DNA from: Burkholderia pyrrocinia
GTDB lineage: Bacteria > Pseudomonadota > Gammaproteobacteria > Burkholderiales > Burkholderiaceae
Direction of reading: 5' to 3'
Length of the DNA stretch: 64,000 nucleotides
Assembly: GCF_001028665.1 (NCBI RefSeq)
Contig: NZ_CP011504.1
Location: 1,054,001-1,118,000 of the forward strand
The notes beneath the pieces are model-generated. The model was given only the letters and a program-made list of their open reading frames with translations, made no database searches and was not told where the DNA came from. Positions 49,126 through 58,508 of this stretch are shown here, one piece after another. A program made the translations under genes and the position numbers. How positions within the stretch are numbered: the first letter of the stretch is position 1; every line of letters starts with the position of its first letter.

Positions 49126-51363
49126 TCACAGAAACAGCAGCGCCGGATTCAGTTCCGGTTCGCCGCACGGCTGCGCGCGCCATCCCAATTCCACCGGAAC
49201 CGAATAAAGCCGTCGCGCGCCAAAACGCGGCCAGAAATGGCACAGCCCCGGCGCGATGACCTGCACCACGGACAAGCCGATGTCGGGCCGCGTCTTGTCG
49301 ACGACGAGCACGTCCATGCCGGCTGCCGCGATGCGCGCGACGCAATGCGCGAGCGCCGCCGGCAACGACGCAGCGTCGATCGGCTGCCACGTCGCGCGCA
49401 TCGTGCAACGCACGCCGTTCGCCGGATACAGGAATCCGGTTGCCGAAAGCTTGTCGCGATCCCACGGGTGCGGCGCCTCCGCTGCGACATCGAGCAACTG
49501 GTTGACTTCGGTCAGCGCACGCTGCACCGCGATTCGGCCGTCCGGATGGCAGCCGAAGCCGATCGAGAAACGCCCGTCCTGCGGATTTTCCGCCAGCGCG
49601 GCCACGGTCGGCACGCCGAGATCGGTGGTGATGTCGAGCGCCCACAAACGCCACCCGAACGTCGCGTATTCGCGCACGAGCGCATCGAAATACGGATCGT
49701 CGAAACTCGCGAGATCGATGCCGGGGCGCGGGATCCGGTTGTACCACCAGATCGCGACCGCATCGCGCTCGATCAATTCGAGCATGCCCTGCAGAATCGC
49801 CTCGTCGACGCTCGATCCCGCCGCGCAGCCGTTGGGATTGTGAACGCATGCGGCGCGCGCCTGTGCACTGTCTGGCGTTTCCGCATAGCAGTAGCTGAGC
49901 GGTACGAGGTGGCGCCTGCCGGTCACGAGCGACCAGGCCGGCGTCCAGTCGATGACGTCGCGCGCCGTGAAACGCGGCGGCACCTGCTTTCGAACATCGC
50001 GGGTCAATGCGTTGATCGCATCGCGTGCGTCGAATTGCCGTTCGCTGAACTGCTGAAGATCGTTCACGTGAATCGGTACGGCATCGCATGCCGGATCGGC
50101 GAGCAGGCTTTCGATGCTTCCGGTCAGCGTCGCCTCGTCGCCTTGATACACGCTGCTGTATCGTTCGAGCGCCTCGCATAGCGCGCTCACACGCGCTTGA
50201 TCGTCGGTGCGGCCTTTGCCTGAGCAGATCCTGTCGAACCGGTTGCTGGCCGGTATCGCGGCCGGGCACACGAGAAAACCCGACGCATAGACCTTGCGCA
50301 GGCCCGCGTGTCGCTTCGGCATCGGGTGCAGATACGCGATCGCGCCGCTGACCGGCGATATCAGATGGGCATAACGCTCGAACACCTGTTGCGGATCGGC
50401 GGTACGGTAGCCGCCGTCGGCGCGCGCCAACGGCGCATGATCGGCGAGACGCGGCGCCCGCGCCGCCTGCTCGCGCATCCACGCGGGATTGCCGCAGCAC
50501 GGGCATTGCGGACGCTTCAGCACACGGTGCCGCTCGGCGGCCAGCGTGTCGATGCGCTGCGCCACGATATGCGTTTGCGACCGTTCCGATGCCGTGCGGT
50601 TGACCGCGATCTGCTCGACCGTCGCCACCACGAGTGCCGCCGCTGCTGCTGCCCCGGCGCGCGAGGCGGCCGGCGGCAGACGCGTCGCGTCGCTGCCGTG
50701 ATGGCGCGCAAGCAGCGCCTCGACAGGCCGGTTGATGCGAATCCAGTAGCGCACGCATTCGATGCACGGCGCGTCGGCCAGCGCGCCGCCGCCGGCCAGC
50801 AACGGCCCGATCAGCGTCTGCACGCCACCGGCCGCCACGACGAGCAAGGCCCCGCCGTGCGCCGCCACGCGGGCGGCGCACGCGGCGAGATCGTCGCGGT
50901 CGTGCGTATCCGTGATCGCAACGGTCAATTCGGCGTCCGGCACGACATCGATGCCGGCCGTATCGAGCGCGCGCCTGAGCGCCGCATCGTCGGCGCCGAA
51001 CGCTTCGACTGCGACGCGCAGTTGAACGACGCGCGCACAAGCCGCGTCGCCGTCGAGTCCGGCGCGCTCGAAGAAACCGCGCACCGCATCGTCGTCGTGC
51101 GGCGAGTCGGCGCGTACGTACCCGCGGCGCACCAGGTGATCGAGCCGCGCGAGCACGTCCCATTCTCCGAACGTGCCGGCAAGCGATGTCACGATCTCGG
51201 CGATCGTCATCCGCGCCCGCAAGCAGGCGGCGATCCGCACGAAGATCGCGCCGGACAGCATCGCGCGTTTGAATTCGTCGACGACGAACAGCGTCTCGGG
51301 GCCCGCATCGAGCACGAGCAAATGCGGTTTGAAGCGCAACACGCGCGAAAAATCATCAAGCAT
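49126..51363 (-). CDS. Fused TOMM leader-binding/YcaO cyclodehydratase
   Basis: A 745-residue fused azoline-forming enzyme. Residues 1-330 are the E1-like precursor-binding (C/ocin-ThiF) part, with a zinc-type cysteine pair CIEC at 200-203 and CPCC at 287-290. Residues about 365-720 are a YcaO domain (GKGRTDDQARVSALCEALER with the ATP-binding glutamates; AILQGMLELIERDAVAIWW; ALTEVNQLLD). It should cyclise Cys, Ser or Thr of the precursors into azolines using ATP. It is transcribed last, 75 bp after the first precursor gene. No dehydrogenase (azole-forming) gene is present. Confidence 0.9.
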   Translation of the reverse strand: MLDDFSRVLRFKPHLLVLDAGPETLFVVDEFKRAMLSGAIFVRIAACLRARMTIAEIVTSLAGTFGEWDVLARLDHLVRRGYVRADSPHDDDAVRGFFERAGLDGDAACARVVQLRVAVEAFGADDAALRRALDTAGIDVVPDAELTVAITDTHDRDDLAACAARVAAHGGALLVVAAGGVQTLIGPLLAGGGALADAPCIECVRYWIRINRPVEALLARHHGSDATRLPPAASRAGAAAAAALVVATVEQIAVNRTASERSQTHIVAQRIDTLAAERHRVLKRPQCPCCGNPAWMREQAARAPRLADHAPLARADGGYRTADPQQVFERYAHLISPVSGAIAYLHPMPKRHAGLRKVYASGFLVCPAAIPASNRFDRICSGKGRTDDQARVSALCEALERYSSVYQGDEATLTGSIESLLADPACDAVPIHVNDLQQFSERQFDARDAINALTRDVRKQVPPRFTARDVIDWTPAWSLVTGRRHLVPLSYCYAETPDSAQARAACVHNPNGCAAGSSVDEAILQGMLELIERDAVAIWWYNRIPRPGIDLASFDDPYFDALVREYATFGWRLWALDITTDLGVPTVAALAENPQDGRFSIGFGCHPDGRIAVQRALTEVNQLLDVAAEAPHPWDRDKLSATGFLYPANGVRCTMRATWQPIDAASLPAALAHCVARIAAAGMDVLVVDKTRPDIGLSVVQVIAPGLCHFWPRFGARRLYSVPVELGWRAQPCGEPELNPALLFL

Positions 51364-51438
51364 CGTCTGGTTCCGTGCAGCGGGTAAGCAAACATCGCGG
51401 TCGCGCCGCGCGACGGTGCGCGGCTCGACCGCGCCGGG

Positions 51439-51804
51439 TCAGCAGCAGGTGAACAGGTAAGTCGACCCGGCGTCGCAGTACGCCGCGAGTGCAACGGCCT
51501 CTTCGTCCCGGCTCAACGGCTGTTCCGGTATGCCGACCGTCATCACGTTGCGCGGCAGGTGCCAGCTCCCGCCGTCCTTCCCGTTGTCCCTCCAGCCATG
51601 ATCGCCGTCCGGTGGTTCGACGACCTCGATATCGATGATCCACGGACACTGGTAACCGAAGTATTTCGCGAGCGTGTCCAGCGGCTTCTCCAGCAGCTCG
51701 CCCCTGAAGTCCGGGTTTCGCCATGAAAGCGCGATCGCACGCAGATAGACCTTCTGAAACTCCAGCATCGATTCGAGCGTCGGATTAGCGTTGTCCTTTG
51801 CCAT
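51439..51804 (-). CDS. TOMM precursor peptide, cysteine-containing
   Basis: A 121-residue precursor with a long nitrile-hydratase-like leader (LEFQKVYLRAIALSWRNPDF, about residues 14-33) and a C-terminal core AAYCDAGSTYLFTCC rich in cyclisable Cys, Ser and Thr (Cys 110, 120, 121). It belongs to the two-peptide TOMM family I know from Burkholderia mallei (BMA_0021/BMA_0022 type). The middle region is acidic and glycine-rich. It sits 16 bp downstream of its paralogue and just upstream of the cyclodehydratase. A cytolysin or bacteriocin-like product is a family expectation, not shown here. Confidence 0.88.
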   Translation of the reverse strand: MAKDNANPTLESMLEFQKVYLRAIALSWRNPDFRGELLEKPLDTLAKYFGYQCPWIIDIEVVEPPDGDHGWRDNGKDGGSWHLPRNVMTVGIPEQPLSRDEEAVALAAYCDAGSTYLFTCC

Positions 51805-51820
51805 GTCGGTTTCCCTGAAG

Positions 51821-52165
51821 TCATTCCATGATGGTGATGTGGTTCGCGTTGTAGGCAGCCAGCGCCTGCGCGAAGTGCTTCTCGTACGCCGGCGCGGGCG
51901 GCAGAAACAACGTGAGCTTGTTTTTCTGGCCGGCCGTCCAGTCGCCGTTGACGCCCGGTGTCCAGGCCGACGACTTGGTCTGCACCTTCAGGTCGAGATC
52001 GAACGGAAAGTGATAGTCGAAATGCTCGCGCAACGCGTGGACCGGATCGGCCTCGAGTTCCTCGAGAAACGCCTTGGAATGCCACGCGAGCGCTATCGCC
52101 CGGATGACGGTTGCCCGGTATTCGAGAAACTGTTCGTACGTCGGTAATCGAAGATCCTTGCTCAT
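51821..52165 (-). CDS. TOMM precursor paralogue lacking cysteine
   Basis: A 114-residue paralogue of the neighbouring precursor. The leader aligns well (FLEYRATVIRAIALAWHSKA; HFDYHFPFDLDLKV), but the protein has no cysteine at all and the C-terminus is AAYNANHITIME, with only one threonine near the end. It may supply a differently modified peptide, a partner peptide of a two-component product, or an unmodified helper. An aggaga site lies close upstream. It follows the kinase/cyclase gene by 33 bp. Confidence 0.82.
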   Translation of the reverse strand: MSKDLRLPTYEQFLEYRATVIRAIALAWHSKAFLEELEADPVHALREHFDYHFPFDLDLKVQTKSSAWTPGVNGDWTAGQKNKLTLFLPPAPAYEKHFAQALAAYNANHITIME

Positions 52166-52198
52166 CGGTATGTTCTCCTGATTGACGAATGGAACGAC

Positions 52199-55100
52199 TT
52201 ACGGCAACGACTGCAACATCGCTCCGGCGAGCCTGGCAATGCGGCCCATGCCCGCCGTTGTTGCAACTTCGCATGCGCGCCGGCACGCGGCCAGCGCGGC
52301 CACGCCGCCGCATCGCGGGTCGGCCTGGCGCAGGTACTCGCACTTCTTCAGCAGCAGCTGTGCTTCGTAATACCGTTCTCCGGTCGACTCGCACCATGCG
52401 AGGCACTGCTCGATCTGCGCGAGCGCGGCGGGGTAGTCGCCGCGCTCGGCATCCAGCTCGGCAAGCAGCGACGCGTAGTAGGTCAGCCCGAGCAGGCCGC
52501 CCGACCGCCGCTGCGCATCGAGATGCGCGACGACGCCCGCGCGATCCCCTTGCGCCCACGCATGAATGATCGCGGCGTAGTGCCCGACCGCGCGCAGCCG
52601 ATGCACTTCCGACAGACGGAGAATCGCTTCCGACAGCGTGCGGGCTGCGTCGCGATCGCCCGCCAGCTGGTGCGTGCGTGCGAGGTACATCATCGTGACG
52701 CCGAGCGTCGGCAGATGGTCGAGGCAGGTCGCGCAATACACCGCGTCGCGCGCCAACGCGAGCGAGGCCTGCGGATCGTCGTCCATGCACCAGCGCACGC
52801 TCGCGAGCGACGCCATCGTCCACGCGCGCGTATCGAGCCCCAGGAGGCGCCGATGGTCCGCGTCGCGCCGCACGTCGTAGCCGGCCAGCACCGCGTCGAA
52901 CGCGGCGCGGGCGCGCGTATAGTCGCCGTCGACCCACAGGCTCATGCCGCGCATCGCGTCCGCCGCGACCTGGACGCCGGCGTCGCCGCGCTCGGTCGCG
53001 AGCGCGTCGAGCCGCATGCCGATCCCGCGCACGGTGGGGCGATCGCCGGCGACGTGGTAGTAGGTCGACAGCGTCCATAGCGCGCTGATCTCGAGCACCG
53101 GGTCGTCGAGCGTCTGCATCTGCCGCAACAGTTGCTCCGCATGCTCGCGCACCTGCGGATCCGCCCAGCCGAACCGGGCCATCGTCGCGTGCGTCAACGT
53201 GGTGCGGATACGCGCGCTGTCGTGCTCACGTTGCGCGTAGTCGGCATTGCCGAGCCAGTCGAACACGGCCTGCCCGTAACGGATCGCATCGTCGTACCGG
53301 GAACGTTCGAGCGCGCCGCGCGCCGCGTCGATGCCGTGGGCGATCGCGTTGGCGAACGCACCCGCGCGCGCGAAGTGCCCGGCGATGCCGAACGCATGCG
53401 CACCGGCGCCGCGATCGGCTTGAGCGACCAGCGCGCGGCCGACGCGTGCGTGGTTGGCGCGCCGCACGGCGGGCGGCATCGATTCATAGGCCGCATCGCG
53501 AATCAATGCGTGGCGGAACGAATAGAACACGCGATCGCGCCGATGTTGCGCGTACACGATCCGCTCTTCGAGCAGCAGCCGCAGATGCGTGTCGAGCGTG
53601 GCGCGATCATGCGGCGATGCGTCGGCGAGCAATTGCGCATCCACCTCGAGCCCGATGGTCGCGGCAAGCTGCGCGGTGTCGCGCGCGTCGTCGATCCGGT
53701 CGAACGCGAGTCCGAGCATGCCGCCGAGGCTCAGCGGAAGCGGATAAGGGTCCGTGTCCCGCAGCGCGGCGAGCGAGCCGTCCGCGCCGCTCATCGTCAG
53801 CTCGCGCGCGACGGCCTCGATGAACAGCGGGATGCCCGCCGTGCGATGGGCGAGCTGGTCGAGCCAGGCCGGATCGAGCGCGCCCTGGCCCAGACACGCA
53901 GACATCAGGCGCCGCGCGTCGTCGCGCGGCAAGCGGCGCAGCACCAGGCGTTCGGTCGCGCCGCGCCAGCGCCCGAGCTTGTCGGGGCGCGACGTGAACA
54001 CGATGCCGAGCGCCGCTGCGCGCGGCGAGCGCTGCAGGTACGCAAGAAAGTCCTCGGTCGAGCGATCGATCCACTGGACGTCCTCGACGACGAGCAGTAC
54101 CGGAGCGCCGTTGCCGAGCGACACGATCAGTTGCTCGAGGACGTCGAACAGCGCGTGCTGTTCGCGCGCACTCGACCACAGCAGCCCCTTCGCATCGCAG
54201 GGCAGCCCCAGCCAGGTCGCGAGCGCGACACGGGCTGCCGCATGATCGCATTCGAGCGGCGCGATCATGGCGTCGATCGCCGCGAGCGCGAAACCGGCCG
54301 GGCTGTCGGCGTCGATATGCCAATGCGCGCCGATGAATCGCAGGATCGGAAACAGCGCATGATTCTCCCGCTCGGGCAGGCACCCGCAATGCGCGAAGGC
54401 GTGGCCCTGGATCCGGACGGCCTCGCACAACTCGTGCACGAGGCGCGACTTGCCGATTCCCGCGTCGCCGACGACGAGCCTTGGCACGCCGCACGGCGCA
54501 GGCTCGCCGCGCATCGCACGACGATGTCGTGCAAGCGTCTCCTGCCACGCGCGCAACAGCGCGTCGAGTTCGCGCGCGCGGCCGACCATCGGCGCCCGCA
54601 TGCCGGCATCGAGCGAATCGAACGGCGTATCGGCGCGACGTTCGCCGAGCAATTCATGAACCGGCTGCGGCACGACGCCCGCCCGCGCCAGCCGCAACGA
54701 GGTCGGCCGGTAGTCGGCATGCCGTTCGAGCGCGAGCCGCGCATCGTCACTGATCAGGATCTGCCCGGGCCCGGCAAGCCGCAGCAGCCGCGCCGCCGCC
54801 GCGGGCGTCGATACGCCCGACATGCGCGACGCATGTGTGAGAACCTGCCCGACGTGAATCGCGGCGGCCACTTCGACGCGCCAGCTTTCGCCACCGGCGT
54901 GGCTGCCGGCCGCCGCCGGCAGCCGTGCGCGCTCGGCCACCCGCACCATGTCGAGTGCCGCGCGCGCCGCGCGGCGCGCCGGCCGGTCGATGTCGCCTCG
55001 CAGGCCGAAATGGAACAGCAGCGTGTCGCCGAGCTGTCCGTCGACCTGCGCGCCATAACCGACGGCGATGTCGGCGCACTTCGTCAACCATTGCTCCTCG

Positions 55101-56236
55101 TAGCCGCCGAGCAAGTCGCCGTGATCGGTTCCGGCGTGGCGTTGCCGGCCCGTTCCGGTAATCGTCACGCAACAGCACAGCGTGGTGATCTGCCGGTACT
55201 CGCCGGCCGTCGCGCTCGTCTCGTTACGCGGTGCGAACGGGCGCGGACGCGTCTGCCCGCTTGCGCGGCCGGCATCGAACTGGCCGACGAGCGCGGCGAA
55301 GTTGAGCGTGCGAAACGTCGCCGCGAGTTCGTCGGCCGACGCGGCGCGCTGTTCCGGATTCTTGCTCAGCGCGCGCCGCAATACCGAGCCGAGCGGATGC
55401 GACGCGATCGACGGAGGAAGCGCGACATCCACCGGGCTGAGCTGCTGATAGAGAATGTCGGCCACGCTCGCGCCGCGCATGACGACATCGCCCGTCAGGC
55501 ATTCGATCACGACCAGTCCCCACGCATACAGGTCGCTTCTGGGCGTCGGCGGCTCGTTGCGCAATTGCTCGGGCGCGCAATAGGGCGGCGAGCCGAGCAC
55601 CTCGGTCGCCAGCGTCGAGGTCTGGCGCGCGATGTCTTCCGTGCCGGGCAACAACGCGCCGATGCCGAAATCGAGGAGCTTCGCGTGCGGCCCGTCGTCG
55701 GCCATCGTGATCACGATGTTCTGCGGCTTCAGGTCCCGATGCACGATGCCCCGTCGATGCGCGGCCGCGAGCCCGTCGAGCACCTCCGTCATCAGCCGGC
55801 CCGTGTCGACGGCCGACAGCGGCCCCTCCACCGCAAGCCGGTCGCGCAAGGTCCGGCCCTGTACCAGCTCGAATACGGCGAACAGCCGGCCGTCGGGTGC
55901 TTCCCCCTTGTCCAGCAACGCCACGATGTTCGGGTGCCGCAGCGCCTCGCACAGGCTCGTCTCGCGCCGAAAGCGCGCACGCTGGCGCATGCGCTCCGTC
56001 GCGGTCCGCGTGGCGTCATCCCGCATCAGCTTGATCGCGACGTCTTGTCCCGTTTCGCCGCAGGTCGCGCGAAACACCACGCCATTGCCGCCTTCGCCGA
56101 GCAGCGCGCCGAGCCGGTAATGCCACTTGCCGGCAAGTTCGGCGAAAGGCGCGGCGGGCCGCCGGGGATCAAGTGCTTCCTGCACGACGGGCGCGCGGAG
56201 CGCGATCGGCAACACGGCCGGTTCTCGCGTGTTCAC
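52199..56236 (-). CDS. TOMM-system kinase/cyclase/ATPase fusion protein
   Basis: A 1345-residue signalling protein. Residues 40-310 are a Ser/Thr kinase with intact residues: glycine loop GEGGNGVVF, Lys69 (VAIK), HRDLKPQN 166-173 and DFG at 189. A class III nucleotidyl-cyclase-like domain follows (about 345-520: QITTLCCCVTI, YGAQVDGQLGDTLLFHF), then an AAA/NB-ATPase (VVGDAGIGKSRLVHEL) and a C-terminal TPR-like region of about 550 residues. The GTG start overlaps the FHA gene stop (GTGA). Fusions of this layout are known beside Burkholderia TOMM genes and presumably control their expression. Cyclase activity is uncertain. Confidence 0.9.
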   Translation of the reverse strand: MNTREPAVLPIALRAPVVQEALDPRRPAAPFAELAGKWHYRLGALLGEGGNGVVFRATCGETGQDVAIKLMRDDATRTATERMRQRARFRRETSLCEALRHPNIVALLDKGEAPDGRLFAVFELVQGRTLRDRLAVEGPLSAVDTGRLMTEVLDGLAAAHRRGIVHRDLKPQNIVITMADDGPHAKLLDFGIGALLPGTEDIARQTSTLATEVLGSPPYCAPEQLRNEPPTPRSDLYAWGLVVIECLTGDVVMRGASVADILYQQLSPVDVALPPSIASHPLGSVLRRALSKNPEQRAASADELAATFRTLNFAALVGQFDAGRASGQTRPRPFAPRNETSATAGEYRQITTLCCCVTITGTGRQRHAGTDHGDLLGGYEEQWLTKCADIAVGYGAQVDGQLGDTLLFHFGLRGDIDRPARRAARAALDMVRVAERARLPAAAGSHAGGESWRVEVAAAIHVGQVLTHASRMSGVSTPAAAARLLRLAGPGQILISDDARLALERHADYRPTSLRLARAGVVPQPVHELLGERRADTPFDSLDAGMRAPMVGRARELDALLRAWQETLARHRRAMRGEPAPCGVPRLVVGDAGIGKSRLVHELCEAVRIQGHAFAHCGCLPERENHALFPILRFIGAHWHIDADSPAGFALAAIDAMIAPLECDHAAARVALATWLGLPCDAKGLLWSSAREQHALFDVLEQLIVSLGNGAPVLLVVEDVQWIDRSTEDFLAYLQRSPRAAALGIVFTSRPDKLGRWRGATERLVLRRLPRDDARRLMSACLGQGALDPAWLDQLAHRTAGIPLFIEAVARELTMSGADGSLAALRDTDPYPLPLSLGGMLGLAFDRIDDARDTAQLAATIGLEVDAQLLADASPHDRATLDTHLRLLLEERIVYAQHRRDRVFYSFRHALIRDAAYESMPPAVRRANHARVGRALVAQADRGAGAHAFGIAGHFARAGAFANAIAHGIDAARGALERSRYDDAIRYGQAVFDWLGNADYAQREHDSARIRTTLTHATMARFGWADPQVREHAEQLLRQMQTLDDPVLEISALWTLSTYYHVAGDRPTVRGIGMRLDALATERGDAGVQVAADAMRGMSLWVDGDYTRARAAFDAVLAGYDVRRDADHRRLLGLDTRAWTMASLASVRWCMDDDPQASLALARDAVYCATCLDHLPTLGVTMMYLARTHQLAGDRDAARTLSEAILRLSEVHRLRAVGHYAAIIHAWAQGDRAGVVAHLDAQRRSGGLLGLTYYASLLAELDAERGDYPAALAQIEQCLAWCESTGERYYEAQLLLKKCEYLRQADPRCGGVAALAACRRACEVATTAGMGRIARLAGAMLQSLP

Positions 56237-57234
56237 GAGCAATGGACGACCGGGTCCGGCGCCGGACGATGCACGTCGATACGCGGCTGGCCGACCGGCA
56301 CCGACTGGCATTCGAGATGCTCGCCGCGCATCACGCGGAACGGAAATTCGCCGAACCGGACGCTGCCGCGCCGGCGCTCGACGAGCTGGCTCGCGTCCAG
56401 CCCCGGCAGCGCCGCGAACTGGCTCCGGGCGCGGTGAATCTGCACGTTGACGTGGGACGTATCGATGCCGAGCATGCGCGCCAGCCGCTCGAGTTCGATC
56501 CAGCCTTGCGTGGCGGCGTCGTAGCCGGCCTGCATGTCGGCCGAGCGCGCCCGGGCGAGCGTGACGAGACCGTAATGATGGGCGCGCTCGCCGAGGTCGA
56601 CCACGCCGCCGCGAACATGCAGCAGCATGCGCACGTGCTCTTCGTCCCGGCTGACGAAGAATTCGAGCAGTTGCGCCGACGCGGCCGGATCGGCGGGCGC
56701 GGCGAGCATCATCGTCGAGCCGTTGCGCACGAGCGCCAGGCGCCACGTGATGTCGCCGGTCGATACTTCATCGCCGTCATGGAGCGCGCGCGGCGGCAAC
56801 GTGTCGTCGCACAGCCATTCGCCGGCCGGCGACCGGACGATCGTGACCGGCTGCGCGGCGCGCGCGGCCAGGATCTGGCGCGGCGCGAGCACGATCGGAT
56901 GCGCGGCGCCTCGTATCGGCCACAACGTATCGGCCGGATCGTCGAGCGCATCGACCCGCCACGGTGCGGTGCCTGCCCTGCCGAACCGGATCACGTCGCC
57001 TGGTTGCAGCACCGCGTGCTCGCCGTCGCGCAACCGCACGCCCGATACCGACGTGCCGTTGCTGCTGTGATCGTGGAGCTCCCACAGCCCGCCGATCCAG
57101 CGGATATGGGCATGAACACGGGACACCGACGCATCCCGGATGACCGTGTCGCAGCGCGCGGCGTCGCGGCCGAACACGTGATACGCGCGGAGCAGGCATG
57201 CTTCTCCGGAGGAATCGTTCTTCAGTATCGCCAT
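56233..57234 (-). CDS. FHA-domain protein, first gene of the TOMM operon
   Basis: A 333-residue protein with an N-terminal FHA phosphothreonine-binding domain (YHVFGRDAARCDTVI, SVSRVHAHIRW, ELHDHSSNGTSVSG, residues 15-80) and a C-terminal winged-helix-like part (GWIELERLARMLGIDTSHVN, VNVQIHRARSQFAAL). The start at 57234 has ggagcgg; an upstream ATG at 57390 would add 52 unlikely residues. Coupling to the Ser/Thr kinase by a GTGA overlap suggests that the FHA domain reads the kinase's phosphorylation and that the C-terminal part acts on DNA or as an adaptor; this is inference. Confidence 0.87.
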   Translation of the reverse strand: MAILKNDSSGEACLLRAYHVFGRDAARCDTVIRDASVSRVHAHIRWIGGLWELHDHSSNGTSVSGVRLRDGEHAVLQPGDVIRFGRAGTAPWRVDALDDPADTLWPIRGAAHPIVLAPRQILAARAAQPVTIVRSPAGEWLCDDTLPPRALHDGDEVSTGDITWRLALVRNGSTMMLAAPADPAASAQLLEFFVSRDEEHVRMLLHVRGGVVDLGERAHHYGLVTLARARSADMQAGYDAATQGWIELERLARMLGIDTSHVNVQIHRARSQFAALPGLDASQLVERRRGSVRFGEFPFRVMRGEHLECQSVPVGQPRIDVHRPAPDPVVHCS

Positions 57235-57390
57235 GGCCGCTCCGCGTCGGATTCGCCCGGATCGCTCGAGTGACGCATCGGCGCTGCCGGGCGAGCGATT
57301 GATTCGATGATCGCGAACAATGCCGACTGTTCGCCGCCTCGTTACCTGTTTTCTCGTCAGCTTCCTTTCGAATCGTTGCTCATCCGGCAC

Positions 57391-58109
57391 GTGTTATTTC
57401 GATCGATTGAATTATCGACCGTTTTGTTGTTTTAAAATCGAGCAACTTGTTGAAAATCCTGCCAAATAAAATCATGCACCGCAACCGGAATACTCAATCC
57501 CGGGTTTTATATTGCAATGCTTTACATTTTCTACGGATTTTCGGGGTGCAAATAAAGGGTCGAAAATCTTCATCGGCTTGCGGGCCATGACCGATGTGCA
57601 TTTCCTGGGTGAGATCACATTGAATGACGTGACGGATTCAAGCACCTTTGCCGGCGCGGACATTTTGTTTGATGAACCGATAATAAATTAAATCATTTCG
57701 GTAATTTAAATGATGGTCGCCGGCGTTTTGTAAATCAGCGTTCCTTCATTTATTCCGACATGCCTTTGCGTCACGGCGAATTTCTCGCAGTGTGATCGGC
57801 AAGCGAATAAGGGTCGGCACGGCGGCGCCTTATTGAACGCGCCGCGCAGCGCCTGTTGCGTCGACGTCGGCGACAGCAGTTCGCCAGGCAGCAATTACAT
57901 GTCGGCAGCGTGCGCACCGAAAGCGACGACAGGAAATTGCCTGGAAATGAGTACCGACGCAGGGTTGCGACGGACCGGCCAAGCGCAATCTGGCACCGCT
58001 ATTTATCTGACCGGCTCACCAGCAATCGGTGACGGGCAATGCGCTAGAATCACCGCGGGCAGGCAGACGTTCGAACCTTGCGTGCCATAGAAAGAAATCG
58101 AGAGGGCTC
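57391..58109. other. AT-rich spacer between TOMM and T6SS loci
   Basis: About 720 bp, markedly AT-rich from 57400 to 57740 and unlike either neighbour. It should contain the TOMM operon promoter. On the plus strand a short frame ending near 57691 reads MTDVHFLGEITLNDVTDSST and then FAGADILFDEPIIN; it looks protein-like but lacks a convincing start region and may be a remnant. No IS end or RNA gene was recognised. Confidence 0.4.
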
Positions 58110-58487
58110 ATGTTCAAGGCTATAGCAGGCATTGCGATCGGGGTCGTTTTTCTCGTTATCGCGGCTGTCATCGGATGGTCTACCCGCGATTTTCTGCACA
58201 CTGCGATCGCCGTCCCCGGCGAAGTCGTGAGCCTCAATGCCGGTGGAAGCCACCCGCAGATCGAGTTCGTGACGAAAACCGGCGAACGCGTATCTTATCC
58301 GCAAGGCGGGATGATCTACGGCACCAAGGTCGGCGATAAGGTCACTGTTTTGTATCAACCGGAGGCGCCCGCACGCACTGCCACGATCGACCGGTTTGGC
58401 GCCGTGTGGAACTGGACGTTGATGGCGGCAATTTTCGGCGCCGGATTCATCTTCTTTGCGGTGATGAATTTTCCGCCCAGAAAATAA
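58110..58487 (+). CDS. DUF3592-type membrane protein
   Basis: A 125-residue protein with an N-terminal membrane helix (IAGIAIGVVFLVIAAVIGW), an extracytoplasmic DUF3592-like segment (GEVVSLNAGGSHPQIEFVT; GTKVGDKVTVLYQPEAPARTA) and a second helix near the C-terminus (WTLMAAIFGAGFIFFAVMNF). The ATG at 58110 is preceded by gaggg. It lies 21 bp before the glycine-rich gene and may form a pair with it in this VgrG island. Confidence 0.75.
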   Translation: MFKAIAGIAIGVVFLVIAAVIGWSTRDFLHTAIAVPGEVVSLNAGGSHPQIEFVTKTGERVSYPQGGMIYGTKVGDKVTVLYQPEAPARTATIDRFGAVWNWTLMAAIFGAGFIFFAVMNFPPRK

Positions 58488-58508
58488 CAGCATCTGAGAG
58501 GATCGGCC

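Noticed and set aside
53132..56437. An 1101-codon plus-strand open frame antisense to the kinase/cyclase gene
   Set aside because: It is a chance frame in GC-rich DNA, mirroring the real gene; its translation is arginine-rich with no domain, while the minus strand encodes intact kinase and ATPase motifs.
57833..58090. A short cysteine-containing plus-strand frame before the DUF3592 gene
   Set aside because: Low-quality composition, overlaps the region expected to hold a promoter, and no ribosome-binding site or homologue is recognised.
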